Assembly (NCBI GenBank): GCA_963921935.1
Contig: OY998175.1
Span: forward strand, 292,090,246-292,154,245
From: Galeruca laticollis
Taxonomy: Eukaryota > Arthropoda > Insecta > Coleoptera > Chrysomelidae
DNA length: 64,000 nucleotides
Direction of reading: 5' to 3'
The notes under the pieces were generated by a model. The model searched no databases. It was not told the origin of the DNA and worked only from the letters and a program-made list of their open reading frames with translations. The stretch's first letter is position 1. Every line of letters starts with the position of its first letter. This document shows positions 46,113 to 56,466 of the stretch, piece after piece. Made by a program: the position numbers and the translations under genes.

Positions 46113-47204
46113 GATTAAAAAAATCAAATAAATTTACATGGGGCGCCCATATCTCGAAACATACTAATTTACATAATTGGAAAAAAAACCTTAATAAAAC
46201 TGCCCAACAAGAACACAATACTTTAAAAATAAACATTAAAAATAAATTTATAGTTTTGTCGTAAATGCACTGGTCCAATCTTTTCTGGGTGGAGTTGACA
46301 GCTGCCTCAATTTCCGCTCTTGGTATATTATTTATGGCGTTTTGAATTCGGACTATCATGTCTTCTCGAGTAGTTGGTCGAGTTTTATACACCAAATCCT
46401 TTATTCGGCCCCACAGATAAAAATCAAGGCAGGTTAAATCGGGGGACCTTGGTGACCACAAAAATAGACTGCCTCTACCAATCCAATGGTTAGGAAAATG
46501 CCTGTCCAAAAAATCTTGCACATTTCGAGAATAATGTGCCGGGCATCCGTCTTGTTGAAACCACATGTTTCTTCTTACTTCTAAAGGCACATTTTCTAAG
46601 AGTCCTGGTAAATCGTTCAATAAAAAGTTCAAATACATGTCACCGGCTAGATTGCCATTAAAGATGTGCAGACCGATAATAGCACCACTAATAACACCGC
46701 ACCAGACGTTGACGCCCCATCGACCCTGCCGATAATATTCTGTCCACAGTATTTGTGACAAAATATGACAGTTTTCCCTAATGAAATCTCTAAGCCAGTA
46801 GCAGTAACCGAGTCTACGTTCAAAGTCAGTCTCATTTAAAGATTGATGAATCACGACGTGATACGGATGGATTTAAAATCCATTAATATTTTGTGCACTG
46901 AACCATAGGATATTCCTAAATATCTGGAGAACTCTATTATGCTTAAATGGAGGTCTGCATGAATATAAGCCAACACATTGATAATGTTATCTTCTCTTCT
47001 TACACGATTTCTTCTCAAAGTTGGAATTAATTGCACTTGGCCATGTTGCCTTAAACGTAAAGCTAAACGACGAAAAACCATTCTCGAATGCCGTCTTCGG
47101 AGGGGGTAACGCAGTGCATACTGCCTAGAAGCAATCGCCGCATTATCAAAACATTAAAAATAAGTTCTCAACATATCAAATGCTTCTTCATTCGTGAAAT
47201 GCAT
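46096..47204 (-). pseudogene. Tc1/mariner-superfamily transposase, copy 2
   Basis: It starts at 47204 with MHFTNEEAFDML. A TAA follows at about 47160, then YALRYPLRRRHSRMVFRRLA, the second helix-turn-helix (EFSRYLGISYGSVHKIL), a frameshift at 46855, and HQSLNETDFERRLGYCYWLR. FQQDGCPAHYSRNVQDF (second Asp) and SPRSPDLTCLDFYLWGRIKD (third Asp) are intact. ILWTEYYRQGRWGVNVWCG joins the segment before the first catalytic Asp straight to the WCG segment. The TDE box and about 25 residues are deleted in frame, so cleavage would be abolished. The C-terminus runs into the inverted repeat and stops at 46096. Confidence 0.9.
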
Positions 47205-47386
47205 GATTTGTTGTAAAAATACTTTTTACATAACATTAAATTAGATGGTAATAGCAGGAACTGTCAAAATGAATATCAGTGTGATTGACAATTTGGTGTT
47301 TTCTTTCTTAATATAGATCATGGCATGCTTCGCTTGAATGCGATGTTAGTTTAAACAGTATGTAAACCTAGCTTATTTTTTCAATA

Positions 47387-48115
47387 CAAAACCGTTCGTC
47401 TAACGAGAAAAAGGTTCTTTCTGTTAGCAACTAAGAAGTGATTACGAAAATGATTTTTATTTTGATAAAAAACAGTGGCGTGCCATTTTTTATTGTAATA
47501 AAATTATATTTTCTTCAATATCAACGGTTCAAAAAAGGTAAATGTCTAATTTTTTTCATTAAATTTTATAAATATGTATCCTCTTTCAAAATATGTAAGA
47601 ATTAATATACCATTACATTTTTTTTTTTGAAAAACACTCAAAAATTTGATACCATTTCAGTTAACGCCATCTAGCGGCGAAGACGAAAGTCAAAAAGTCA
47701 AAACCAAGTGAGCGTTTTGTAGTGTAAATTATGCTCTTTCATATGAGCCCAAATTTGTTAAAATCGGTCAAGCGAAACGGGAGAAACCTTGGTTTGTCTA
47801 AAAAAACAATTGAACCTTCCCCCCGCTTAATTTTGATAGATAGAACAAAACATTTTACTCAAAAAGTGTAGGTGAATAGTCAGTAAATATGAAAATGATA
47901 TCATCAATATACTTTCATGAGGCAAAATTCTATAAAAATCCCATTTTTCTACTTAGTGTTGGTTGTTACGGCCTCTAGCGGACGTTTGACAAATTCGAAA
48001 ATAATTTCCAGCAATTTTTCTTGGCGACTTTTAACATGAATTTTTTTTCTAAATCTATACGACCAATATCTTATGAGATATGGCCGCTCGCCACCCTTAA
48101 CTGATCACCCGGTAC
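47387..48115. repeat. long terminal inverted repeat, right arm
   Basis: Inverse of the left arm; it ends GGCCGCTCGCCACCCTTAAC, then TGATCACCCGGTAC. It begins about 180 bp upstream of the transposase start. Confidence 0.9.
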
Positions 48116-48139
48116 GTAGACGCAATAATTTTCACTGAC

Positions 48140-48840
48140 TAAGTGAATTTGAAAGAAGACGATTAATAGGGATGTTCGAAGATTGAATGTTGCTTCGAGA
48201 AATTGCTAATAGAGTAGGCAGAAATACTTCCACTGTAATGCGATGTTGGACTACCTCGACAGAAGAGCAGAGATACCATCGTCGTAGATGCATCGGAGCT
48301 AGGCAAAGGACTAATGACCGCGAAGAACAGCTCCTGAGAAGAAGTGTTTTTAGGAATGGGTTCAGTACTAGGAGATAAATTTTTAATGAATGATTAGATG
48401 CTACATATCAACACCTCTCTGTAAGATCAATTAATCGTAGAAGATCGCTTGGACTTCAGTACTTTCGGCCGAGACTTATCTCACCACCGACTCAAAGACA
48501 TAAAGAAGTCAAACTGCTGTGGTATTAAGAACGTACCCAGTGGAAAGAGGCTTGTATTCGGATTGTGTTTACTGTTGAATCTCGATTTTGTTTATGAGCT
48601 CTCAATGGACGTAGATGAATCCGACGCAGGTGTGGAGAGAATGCACAAAGTTACATTCATAACTTCACGGAACTTGTTACATTGTCCTCCAGCAGGAGCT
48701 ATAAAACTCCTGAGCTCACTATTAGGTTTCTTTGCGATGCTAGAATCTCTTATCGTCCGTGGTCTGCTCAATCACTGATGAATCTGCTGTGCCTCAGAGA
48801 AACATTCTACCACAGTGTAGAGGAGTGCATGGATTTACAA
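48140..48840 (+). pseudogene. Tc1-like transposase remnant
   Basis: LLREIANRVGRNTSTVMRCW and RRRCIGARQRTNDREEQLL form the N-terminal helix-turn-helix and basic linker (48187-48330). Later frames give HLSVRSINRRRSLGLQ, RTQWKEACIRIVFTVESRFC, where the DES of the first catalytic box reads VES, and RRRCGENAQ. The rest is collapsed by deletion. It directly adjoins the long-repeat element and is a different subfamily. Confidence 0.75.
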
Positions 48841-48849
48841 AGTGCTTCA

Positions 48850-49335
48850 ACGCAATATTGAATTTCTAGGTTATAGGTATTTCAAATATTATGAAGCTTC
48901 AATGAATTAATATACTGGGTGTCCATCTTTATTTTCCCTCACTTTAACTGCCCATAACTTCTAAACCGTTTGAGATAGAAACATTCGGTTTTCACTGAAA
49001 CGTCCCAGTTAAGTTTTTTTATTCGTTTTGCCTACTGCACAACAAAAATGGCGGGTGCTTGACAATTTTTTTGTTGACTTTTGTTCATACAACACGCAGT
49101 ATATTTTTTTGTAGTTTAAAAGAACCGACCTTTAACTATTCTTCAGTGCAAACTTTTTTAAAATTGGTGATTGCGTGACCGAGCAATTGACTTTTAAAAT
49201 CAGAGATGCAAAGTAGTACTTAATCACGAAACGTAACCACAATAACATTAATTTTTATTCAATACAAGACACAAACAAAAAAGTGATATGAGTGAATGAC
49301 TCAAATTATATCTAGTGTATACACCATACTCAGAC
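48850..49335. other. non-coding flank of the next transposase remnant
   Basis: ACTGGGTGTCCATCTTTATT near 48913 looks like the outer end of a mariner-like repeat. No gene is seen. Confidence 0.35.
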
Positions 49336-49339
49336 AATT

Positions 49340-50075
49340 CTAAAAAAGTGAGAGATTTAATTAATTAAATGTTCAATGTGCCGTCCTTCTTGGTCAATAC
49401 ACTTGTTTAACCTCACATTTAAATTTGTAATAGACTTGCGCAACATATCCTGGGCAATGCTGTTAAATGCATGACGAATATTATCTTTAATTCGTCCAAA
49501 TTTTGTGGTGCAGGACTCGACGCTAAAGATGTTACATATCCCCATACAAAAAAATCAGAAACTGTTAGGTAACATGAATTAGGAGCCCATTCTACTGGAC
49601 CACTTCTGCCAATCCAGTTGTCACCAAATTAATTGGAAATAGAGTTTATAGCTATTAAAGAAAAAATGGGGTGCCCCATCTTGCTGGAAATAGGTTTCAT
49701 TCTAATTACCATTTACTTGTACGTCTTGATCCAACTGTGGATAAAAAAGTAATTCCAGCATGTCTGTATAAGAATTTGCATTGAATGTTTTTCAGTGAAA
49801 AAAAATGGTCCATAGATTTAATTGTTGTTGGCAGCACACCACACCTTCTCTTTCATATTGTTCAAACTCGTGCGGATTTAATTGAGACCAAATTCTGCAA
49901 TTATGTTGATTACCTGCTCCAGTCAAATGAAATTAGGCTTCATCAGACATTATTAGATTGACGTTCGGTACATTACTCCTGAGATCCATTAACGTTTCAC
50001 ACATAAAAACGCGCTTTTCGAAGTCCCTCTCATTCCCTCTTATTTCGCAGTTCCACTATAGAATGTTCTATAAGC
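49340..50075 (-). pseudogene. Tc1/mariner-superfamily transposase, copy 3
   Basis: Minus-strand frames read RDFEKRVFMCETLMDLRSNV, LIMSDEA (first catalytic Asp) with a stop, then FHLTGAGNQHNCRIWSQLNP, NETYFQQDGAPHFFF (second Asp) and a C-terminal frame at 49357-49545 (FGRIKDNIRHAF, then RLNKCIDQEGRHIEHLI). The third Asp region is degraded. It is the same broad family as copies 1 and 2. Confidence 0.82.
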
Positions 50076-50224
50076 CGTCGTTGATTTGTTTAGTAGGAGA
50101 TCCACCTCGCGCTGTTCCCCTTATCTTACCTCTTAGCTCACCGCTTCACTATGGTCGTGTGTATTTATACCTGATCCTATTTAATTTCTCAACTTTTATT
50201 TTAAAATAGATTTTTGTTTTTTTG

Positions 50225-50410
50225 CAATTTTTTTGGACCCTGGGTTTCGGCACCCCTAAAGGATGGCGCCCATGTGCTTTGCACACATTGCGCATATGGG
50301 AGCGGGGGCCCTGCACCTGGGCGTCGTGCCTTGCGTACTGGCACCGTTCAAATAAACCCATAGTTTTCCCGAATACCCGTACTTTGTCTCGCTGATCGGT
50401 TATAGTCAAT
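50225..50410. other. GC-rich patch of unknown origin
   Basis: About 130 bases (CCCTGGGTTTCGGCACCCCT through GCCTTGCGTACTGGCACCG) are far richer in G+C than the surroundings. Minus-strand translation gives an open 86-codon frame (RCQYARHDAQVQGPRSHMRN) with no recognised motif. Confidence 0.5.
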
Positions 50411-50501
50411 TCTAGCGTGGTGACGTCACTTGCGCGTATTATAAGTATTTGCGGAATTTAAGGAATATAAGAAATAAAGACCTTATGTATTTTAAAAATA
50501 T

Positions 50502-50543
50502 GCGAGCTACCGGTAGCTCGCGATCAACGGGCTGGCAACCAAT
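50502..50543 (-). repeat. solo hAT terminus, relative of the 2.7-kb element
   Basis: On the minus strand it reads CATTGGTTGCCAGCCCGTTG, then ATCGCGAGCTACCGGTAGCT. This matches the left end of the hAT at 2729, including its palindrome (50502-50521). The opposite end was not found. Confidence 0.82.
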
Positions 50544-51689
50544 GCTCAAGATTTTATTGTTCACTACTCAAAACAAATATACCATTTGTGAATTTACCTA
50601 CAAACATTTAATAAGGATTTGTTCTATGATCAGGTGTCTTACTGTATGAAAATATATGGTTTGCGCAAACTACGAAATCTTATGGAATTATTTTGAAGAT
50701 GAATTTTCCAAATTGTAAGAAAATTCAGTATTGCAGTTCTGTAAAATAGCACAATACCAATCAGAAAGCGATAATACAATTTTCCCATTCTTTTCCTCGA
50801 AAAAATGTGTATTTATAATCTTCCTAATCAATCTAAATTTACTACCAAATACTGTTTATTTTGACGGTATTATAAAAAAGAATTTACTGGCCTAAAATTG
50901 GTCGATTGTACGAACTTTATTGCGATCTCGTCCTAGGGATCACTTGCCAACCAAGCAAGCAGTCAGAGAGACTTCATTTATATGGATCTAGAGATACGAG
51001 CATCCATTCATTCTAGTAGAATTCTTTTAGTCTAACTTTCAGGTTATCTCCAGTGTATTCTTATGTTACGAAACAATGTTTTCTATTCGATTATATTGCT
51101 AGGTATACACACATTTATCCATGGCGAACAAACCGGGTAACCGCAAATAGAATGATGATTGCTACAACACTTTGAGGGGATGGAATGAAAATACGAAATC
51201 GAGTCGACTGAATAAAACAAAATTGTTATCGGCATATCAGCCATAATAATCATTGTTTCAATTCTTAATGGATTGTAAATAAACGCGTGATATCACGTCC
51301 CTCTTTCCGAAATGTTCGTAGTCACCAACAGATTCCATAAACAACTTTTGCATTGACACTAGACGAAGCTTTAAAAAGGCGCTGAATATTTTCCAATATT
51401 ACGGTAATGAAAGCAAACATGCATTGTAGTGCTGTCATTACCTGTTATCTTATTGACACATGTGGTACAGCAAAAAATTTGAAATTGTTACCGTACTTTG
51501 CGTTTTTGTTTTGAACAATAAAGGAAACGGGTGTGTAATTTAACATTATTGTTTCATTCAAATATGAATAGACCAAAATTATATTATTAATTAATTATAT
51601 TATATTATATATAATAACATCTCTATTTCATATTGATATTCGTATGTTTTTTGCATAATCTGTTCAATTGTATTTTTTGCATTTGTTGT
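50544..51689. other. AT-rich DNA, nothing recognised
   Basis: Near 51590 there is an ATTATATT-rich stretch. No gene is seen. Confidence 0.4.
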
Positions 51690-51850
51690 TGTTCTGCCTC
51701 TTATTTATTACTGTGTTTACTAGTGTATTACCTCTACAGTTTTTGCATTCTTGCTGGGTCTCCTTTTTTGTGTATCGTTATAATTTATCTCACTTCGCAT
51801 TCTTTTGGCATTTTCTTTCCTTCACATAATTTCTTCATCAACTTATGTAA
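51690..51850 (-). pseudogene. possible RTE-type LINE reverse-transcriptase fragment
   Basis: The minus strand reads KLCEGKKMPKECEV, a stop, IITIHKKGDPARMQKL, resembling the MPEEW-x(n)-PIHKKGD segment of RTE-type RTs. It is only about 50 codons with two stops. Confidence 0.5.
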
Positions 51851-52646
51851 TATTTCATGCAATATGTTACATTACACTACTATACTCTGCATAAAACTGC
51901 CGAGTCTCAACAAATTTTTTATTGAGATATTATCTTTCTCTGCATTGAACGACAAATATGCTTTAATATAATTATTCGTTCACTTTTATTCCATTTTTTC
52001 TACTTAAACCCATCAATCAACTAGCTTTCCTAGTTTTTCAAATAAAAGACTGCTAGTAATTGGAACAAGCGATTTTAAATTAGCTCCGGCAATAACGTTT
52101 TCAAGTTTTCTCAAGGTACTTAGTTTTTATCCTGGAAATTACCCTCCGTTGTCGGCGAAACTGTAGGACTAGGGAAGCGAAAGAGGAAAGAGTGAGTGGG
52201 TACATGGTACAGCGGCTTTTCTTAAACTCATTTATCTGAATTTTCTTGGTAATTGACCCTCGGAGCGTGTTCATCATACTAAACTTCTAAAGTATAAGAC
52301 GTGAAATATGGACCTAAAACATCAGCCAAGGAATCGGGTTGGTATCTCTTTTCAAGGAAAAAACGTCAAATTAAAATTACATAATACCAAGATTTACGGT
52401 TATTTCGCAACAAGATGCCAAAAGCCGAGCAATTTGATAAAAGGAAGTGGTACATGTAGAAGTGAAATTAATTATTTGTATATTGAGTGCGTCTATGACG
52501 GTGTAAAATGGGCCATGGCGATGTGGTAACGACAATTCACTCGAATGTGTACACGAAAAATAAATGCACTTATGTTGTCATTATATGAATTATGCAATAA
52601 TTGTTACATCTTCTCTAATGAGACGTACGTAGTTTTTGTCGTCGTA

Positions 52647-52854
52647 TTTTACGGTGGATTACTGTAATGGATTGTTTCACGTATATTTAGCAAACCTGAA
52701 AATAGCTTTACTCAAAAATACACTTGAAACAGAAACAAAAAAACTGTTGAGTTTTGCGGTAGATTATTATAATGGATTATGTCACGCATATTTAGCAAGA
52801 TTGAAAACATTTTTACTCAGAAATATACTTGAAATAAGAACAAAACATATTTAA
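52647..52854 (+). repeat. 105-bp in-frame tandem duplication
   Basis: TTTTACGGTGGATTACTGTA at 52647 recurs as TTTTGCGGTAGATTATTATA at 52752. In frame, each unit encodes about 35 residues (VDYCNGLFHVYLANLKIALL and VDYYNGLCHAYLARLKTFLL). The reading frame is open across both units and starts at 52636. Function unknown; third-position and silent-looking changes are mixed with replacements. Confidence 0.8.
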
Positions 52855-52985
52855 ACAATTAAATGTTGTTGTTTTCAGTGTAAAATCTTTTATGTATATA
52901 ATAATATTAAACATTACCAACTTTTTATGTTGTCTTATATTTAAGAATCCTACGAACAATTAACATTATTAGTTAACATATAAAA

Positions 52986-53129
52986 ATGGCAGGAAAAAAA
53001 ACTTACTTATTGAGACCACGTACTCGAGATTTTGTCAGTTATTATAATAGGCCAGGAGCACTACAGTTTGACACGGCTGTGTCGTGGCGTAGATTAGATA
53101 TTGTTTGGAATTGCTCGGAAATCATCTAA
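52986..53129 (+). CDS. short unrecognised open frame at the edge of the giant inverted repeat
   Basis: Forty-seven codons from ATG 52986, starting MAGKKTYLLRPRTRDFVSYY and containing TAVSWRRLDIVWNCSE. The 3' two thirds lies in the left arm of the 53-56 kb inverted repeat, and a diverged inverse copy lies at 55880-55965. I do not recognise the protein and it may not be expressed. Confidence 0.3.
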   Translation: MAGKKTYLLRPRTRDFVSYYNRPGALQFDTAVSWRRLDIVWNCSEII

Positions 53130-53719
53130 GAGAAGAAAATATGAAGGTCCGCCAGCTGAAAAAGTTGTGCTATTTGCAGGAAAAATCATAAACTGCAAAA
53201 AAACGCAAAAATCGCTCATTTTTCTCGATATTTCTTAATATAACTCTTTAAATATGCAAGATAGAGAAAAAAAGTACACTTACGAATTTGTTCTTTATGA
53301 AATTCTCTACAAAATAGAATTGGTTTAAAATCGATATATTCAATTTTTTCGTTGACAAATGGCGATAAATGCAAAAAAGTAGCTAAAAAACGAGGTTATT
53401 ATAACCCGGCATCAGTCGCTATGCATAAAATCACATCATTAGTCGCGCGTGAGAGTTTCTCTCATGTACAAAATTTTAGGAAATAAAATGGATTTCCTTT
53501 GAAATATACTTTAGAAGAAAATAGATACTAAATTAAATAGCAATCTCTTAAATTAATTTATCGATTGTATACAATAGTTAAGTATTTCTTGACATGTTCA
53601 ACTTATGTCTTTACGGATTATTTCCTTTTTTACTGAATATTTACTACTGAACACTACTAAGATTCACACTATTTGTATGATGTTAATTGATTCAAATTTA
53701 TCTAGTAGATATATTTCAC

Positions 53720-53722
<3 letters not shown>

Positions 53723-53784
<62 letters not shown>
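53723..53784. repeat. (TA)n microsatellite
   Basis: Sixty-two bases of TA inside the TTAA-type element. Confidence 0.97.
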
Positions 53785-53785
<1 letters not shown>

Positions 53786-53988
53786 CCTTTGGAACGGAGG
53801 GTGATTTTGGCATCTAGGAACACCAAAACGAAAAACTGCATTGAAATTTTTCCGAAGTCGCGTCATGCTACTCTCTACAATAGCCCTATTTCATTCTGGA
53901 ATAAGCCTAAAAACACATCGTATAGCTTCGACAAAATTTCGATTTTTACCAATATTCGTACGGATAACTAAAAAAATTAAATACTTAC

Positions 53989-54052
53989 CTTTATTTTTTT
54001 CTTGATCAAACTTCAAAAGTGCAAGGTCTACAATTCTTTTTCCACGACTCAT
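53989..54052 (-). CDS. possible first exon of a transposon gene
   Basis: Minus-strand ATG at 54052 encodes MSRGKRIVDLALLKFDQEKN followed by a Lys codon, then GTAAGT (complement of 53983-53988). Short MSRGK-type leaders before an intron occur in some insect repeat-encoded proteins, but I cannot name this one. A second exon was not identified. Confidence 0.35.
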
Positions 54053-55965
54053 CACACCACACTAGTTTAAAACAACAAATACAAATTTATAGATATGGTG
54101 CTAAATTTATTACACGGTTTGTCGCCTAATGAGGGAAAATCTCATAAGAAGAGCGTCCTTCTGATAAACATTCTGCACTACACTAATATGAGGTGATGAG
54201 CTTACACTTATCATGCTAGGAATATAAGTGGGAGTAGCCAGTAAAGTAGCCGATATGGCAACGCTCAGAAATGTGTCTAAAGGCAAATATACCAGACTTT
54301 AAAAAAAGTGAGAGAAAATCTCATTTGGCGACTAATGCCGGGTTAAAGCATTTGTTTCGCAGATAAGAAATCCTCCAATCACGCTATAAATTAGGATTTA
54401 AAAACCTTATTACAGTATAAAACAATATGCCAAAGGCCGTTGAAATTGGCATGATAGTTTTTACATGAATTAATTGTTAGTTAATTTCCGCGAAAAAATT
54501 AACGTCATTTTTGCGTTCATGCCAGGCTTATATTTTTGAGTTGTATTAGGCGCCGATTTTTTTACAACTACTTAGACCTCTAAACTATAATACACAATAG
54601 TTATAATGAACAATTTTTAATTTTTTATCATTTTTTTTACGCGATTTTGAAAAGTTGAAATCGACGCTTCAAATCGAGCGCGGCGCAAAAAGTTGCTGTA
54701 TCTCGGCCTCTATTGGGCCGATTTTGATGATTTTTTTTTAAATAGATGTAGCAAAATGAAAGAAACTCATTTTTCAGAATGGCGTCTATCAATTATGACA
54801 ATTTAAGCATCTACAGTAACTACTTATAATTTGGCATTTTTTTATGTTGATAATAATCAATGATTATAATTATGTCCATGCTAGGATTGTGTTGTTCATT
54901 GCAAATTCGTATAGTTAAAATAAAATAAAATAATATATTTATGTAAAAAAGTAGAATACAATGATGTCTTAACAAAAAAGCGAAATATAATTATTTATTG
55001 TATGTAGATCTTATAATGAAATAAAATATACCATTAATATACATAACAATTAATTGTACTACCTGTAATTTTGATTACTAATTATTTTAACTATACGAAT
55101 TTGCAATGAACAACACAATCCTAGCATGGACATAATTATAATCAATGATTATTATCAACATAATAAAATGCCAAATTAGTAGTAGTTACTGTTTCTTTCA
55201 TTTTGCTACATCGATTTACAGAAAAATCATCAAAATGGGCACAATGAAAGATGAGATACAACAACTTTTTACGCCACGCTCGATTTCAACTTTACAAAAT
55301 CGCTTAAAAAATGATAAAAACTTGAAAATTGCTCATTTTAAGTATTGTGTATTATAGTTTAGAGGTCTTATTAGTTGTAAAAAAATCGGCGCTTATTACA
55401 ACTCAAAAATGTAAGCCTGGCATGAACGCAAAAATGACGTTAATTATTTCGCGGAAATTAATTAACAATTAATTCATGTAAAAACTATCAGGCCAATTTA
55501 ATCGACCTTTGGCATAAAGTTTTATACTATAATAAGGTTCTCAAATCCCAATTTATAGCGTGATTGGATGATTTCTATCTGCGAAACAAATGCTTCAAAA
55601 TAACCTCGTTTTTTAGCTACTTTTTTTGCAATTATCGCCATTTCTCAACAAAAAAATTGAATATATCGATTTTAAACCAAATCTATCTTGTAGAGAATTT
55701 CATATAGAACAAATTCGTGGGTATACTTTTTTCTCTATCTTGCATATTTAAAGAGTTATATTGAGAAATATTGGAAAACATGAGCGATTTTTGCGTTTTT
55801 TTGCAGTTTATGATTTTTCCTGCAAATAGCACAATTTTTCAGCTGGCGGAGCTTCATATTTTTTCTTTTCTTACCTGATTCCCGAGCAATTCCAACAAAC
55901 ATCTAATTTACGTCATGACACAGCCATATTTCAAAGGTTTGGGGTCTAATTCTCCTGGACTATAC

Positions 55966-56244
55966 AAACTCAACGCAAAACCATCCATAAACTTGAAACA
56001 ATTACTCGAAACTCATGCATCGTGCAATCAAATTAAAGCAGTTGAACTCCAACCAAATAATATTTGGCGTAGCCTAGATACTAATCAATCAAGAACAAAC
56101 CATTTCTGCACCCGATAATATTCAATCTAAATTAAAACATGTCCAAAGCTATCCTATGCAACGGGTATGAAGAGGTTGATATACAAGACAGCACTCAGAA
56201 CACTAATCCGCAAATATCTCAACATCTCGTCCAGTTCCATCCTA
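55966..56244. other. unassigned DNA with a short open frame
   Basis: Plus-strand frame 55915-56118 (YFKGLGSNSPGLYKLNAKPS) begins inside the right arm and has no recognised motif. Confidence 0.3.
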
Positions 56245-56437
56245 TATTGTAATAACAAAGCTTTTATAAGACTGAAATCAAACAACTTATACTTTGCCGA
56301 TCTGTTTATTCGAGAATATATTGAGTAGAACTAACTAAATTATTTTAAGGCATACAGCTCTAAAAGATGGAGAAGTGATTACTTTAACACCATACATTTC
56401 AATGTTGTTAATATAAACATAGACACCGGGAATGCAC
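56245..56437 (+). repeat. direct repeat, left of the R1-type LINE
   Basis: GAAATCAAACAACTTATACT, GTAGAACTAACTAAAT and AATATAAACATAGACACCG recur in the same order and direction at 60035-60218. Confidence 0.88.
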
Positions 56438-56466
56438 GGTTTAAAGTTTAAGTTTTGCCCTTTTTA

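Larger units (their letters stand above)
45396..48115 (-). mobile_element. Tc1/mariner-like element with ~700-bp terminal inverted repeats
   Basis: The left arm runs from GTACCG at 45396 to about 46112; the right arm is its inverse from about 47387 to 48115. By eye the arms match over nearly their whole length with scattered differences. Only the transposase gene lies between them. Exact ends are uncertain by a few bases, and a weaker match continues about 10 bp outwards. Confidence 0.9.
53405..54342 (-). mobile_element. TTAA-type (piggyBac-like) element in the left arm
   Basis: The ends are CCCGGCATCAGTCGC and the inverse of CCCGGCATTAGTCGCC. The flanks are ATAA (53401-53404) and TTAA (54343-54346). 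The right arm of the surrounding palindrome keeps the nearly empty site with TTGA in the same place. CCC ends at a TTAA site suggest piggyBac. A 62-bp TA microsatellite lies at 53723-53784. Confidence 0.65.
53045..55965. repeat. giant inverted repeat, ~0.9-kb arms
   Basis: The left arm runs from about 53045 to 54925, interrupted by a 938-bp insert at 53405-54342. The right arm runs from about 55078 to 55965. Outer words pair (GGAATTGCTCGG with CCGAGCAATTCC; CCAGCTGAAAAA with TTTTTCAGCTGG). Inner words pair over about 85 bp (CATGCTAGGATTGTGTTGTT with its complement at 55104-55123). The spacer is about 150 bp. Arms are similar but not identical; one middle segment (about 54640-54830) aligns poorly. 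Confidence 0.88.

Noticed and set aside
51633..51971. 112-codon hydrophobic plus-strand frame
   Set aside because: Low-complexity AT-rich translation; the minus strand holds a better explanation (RTE-like fragment).
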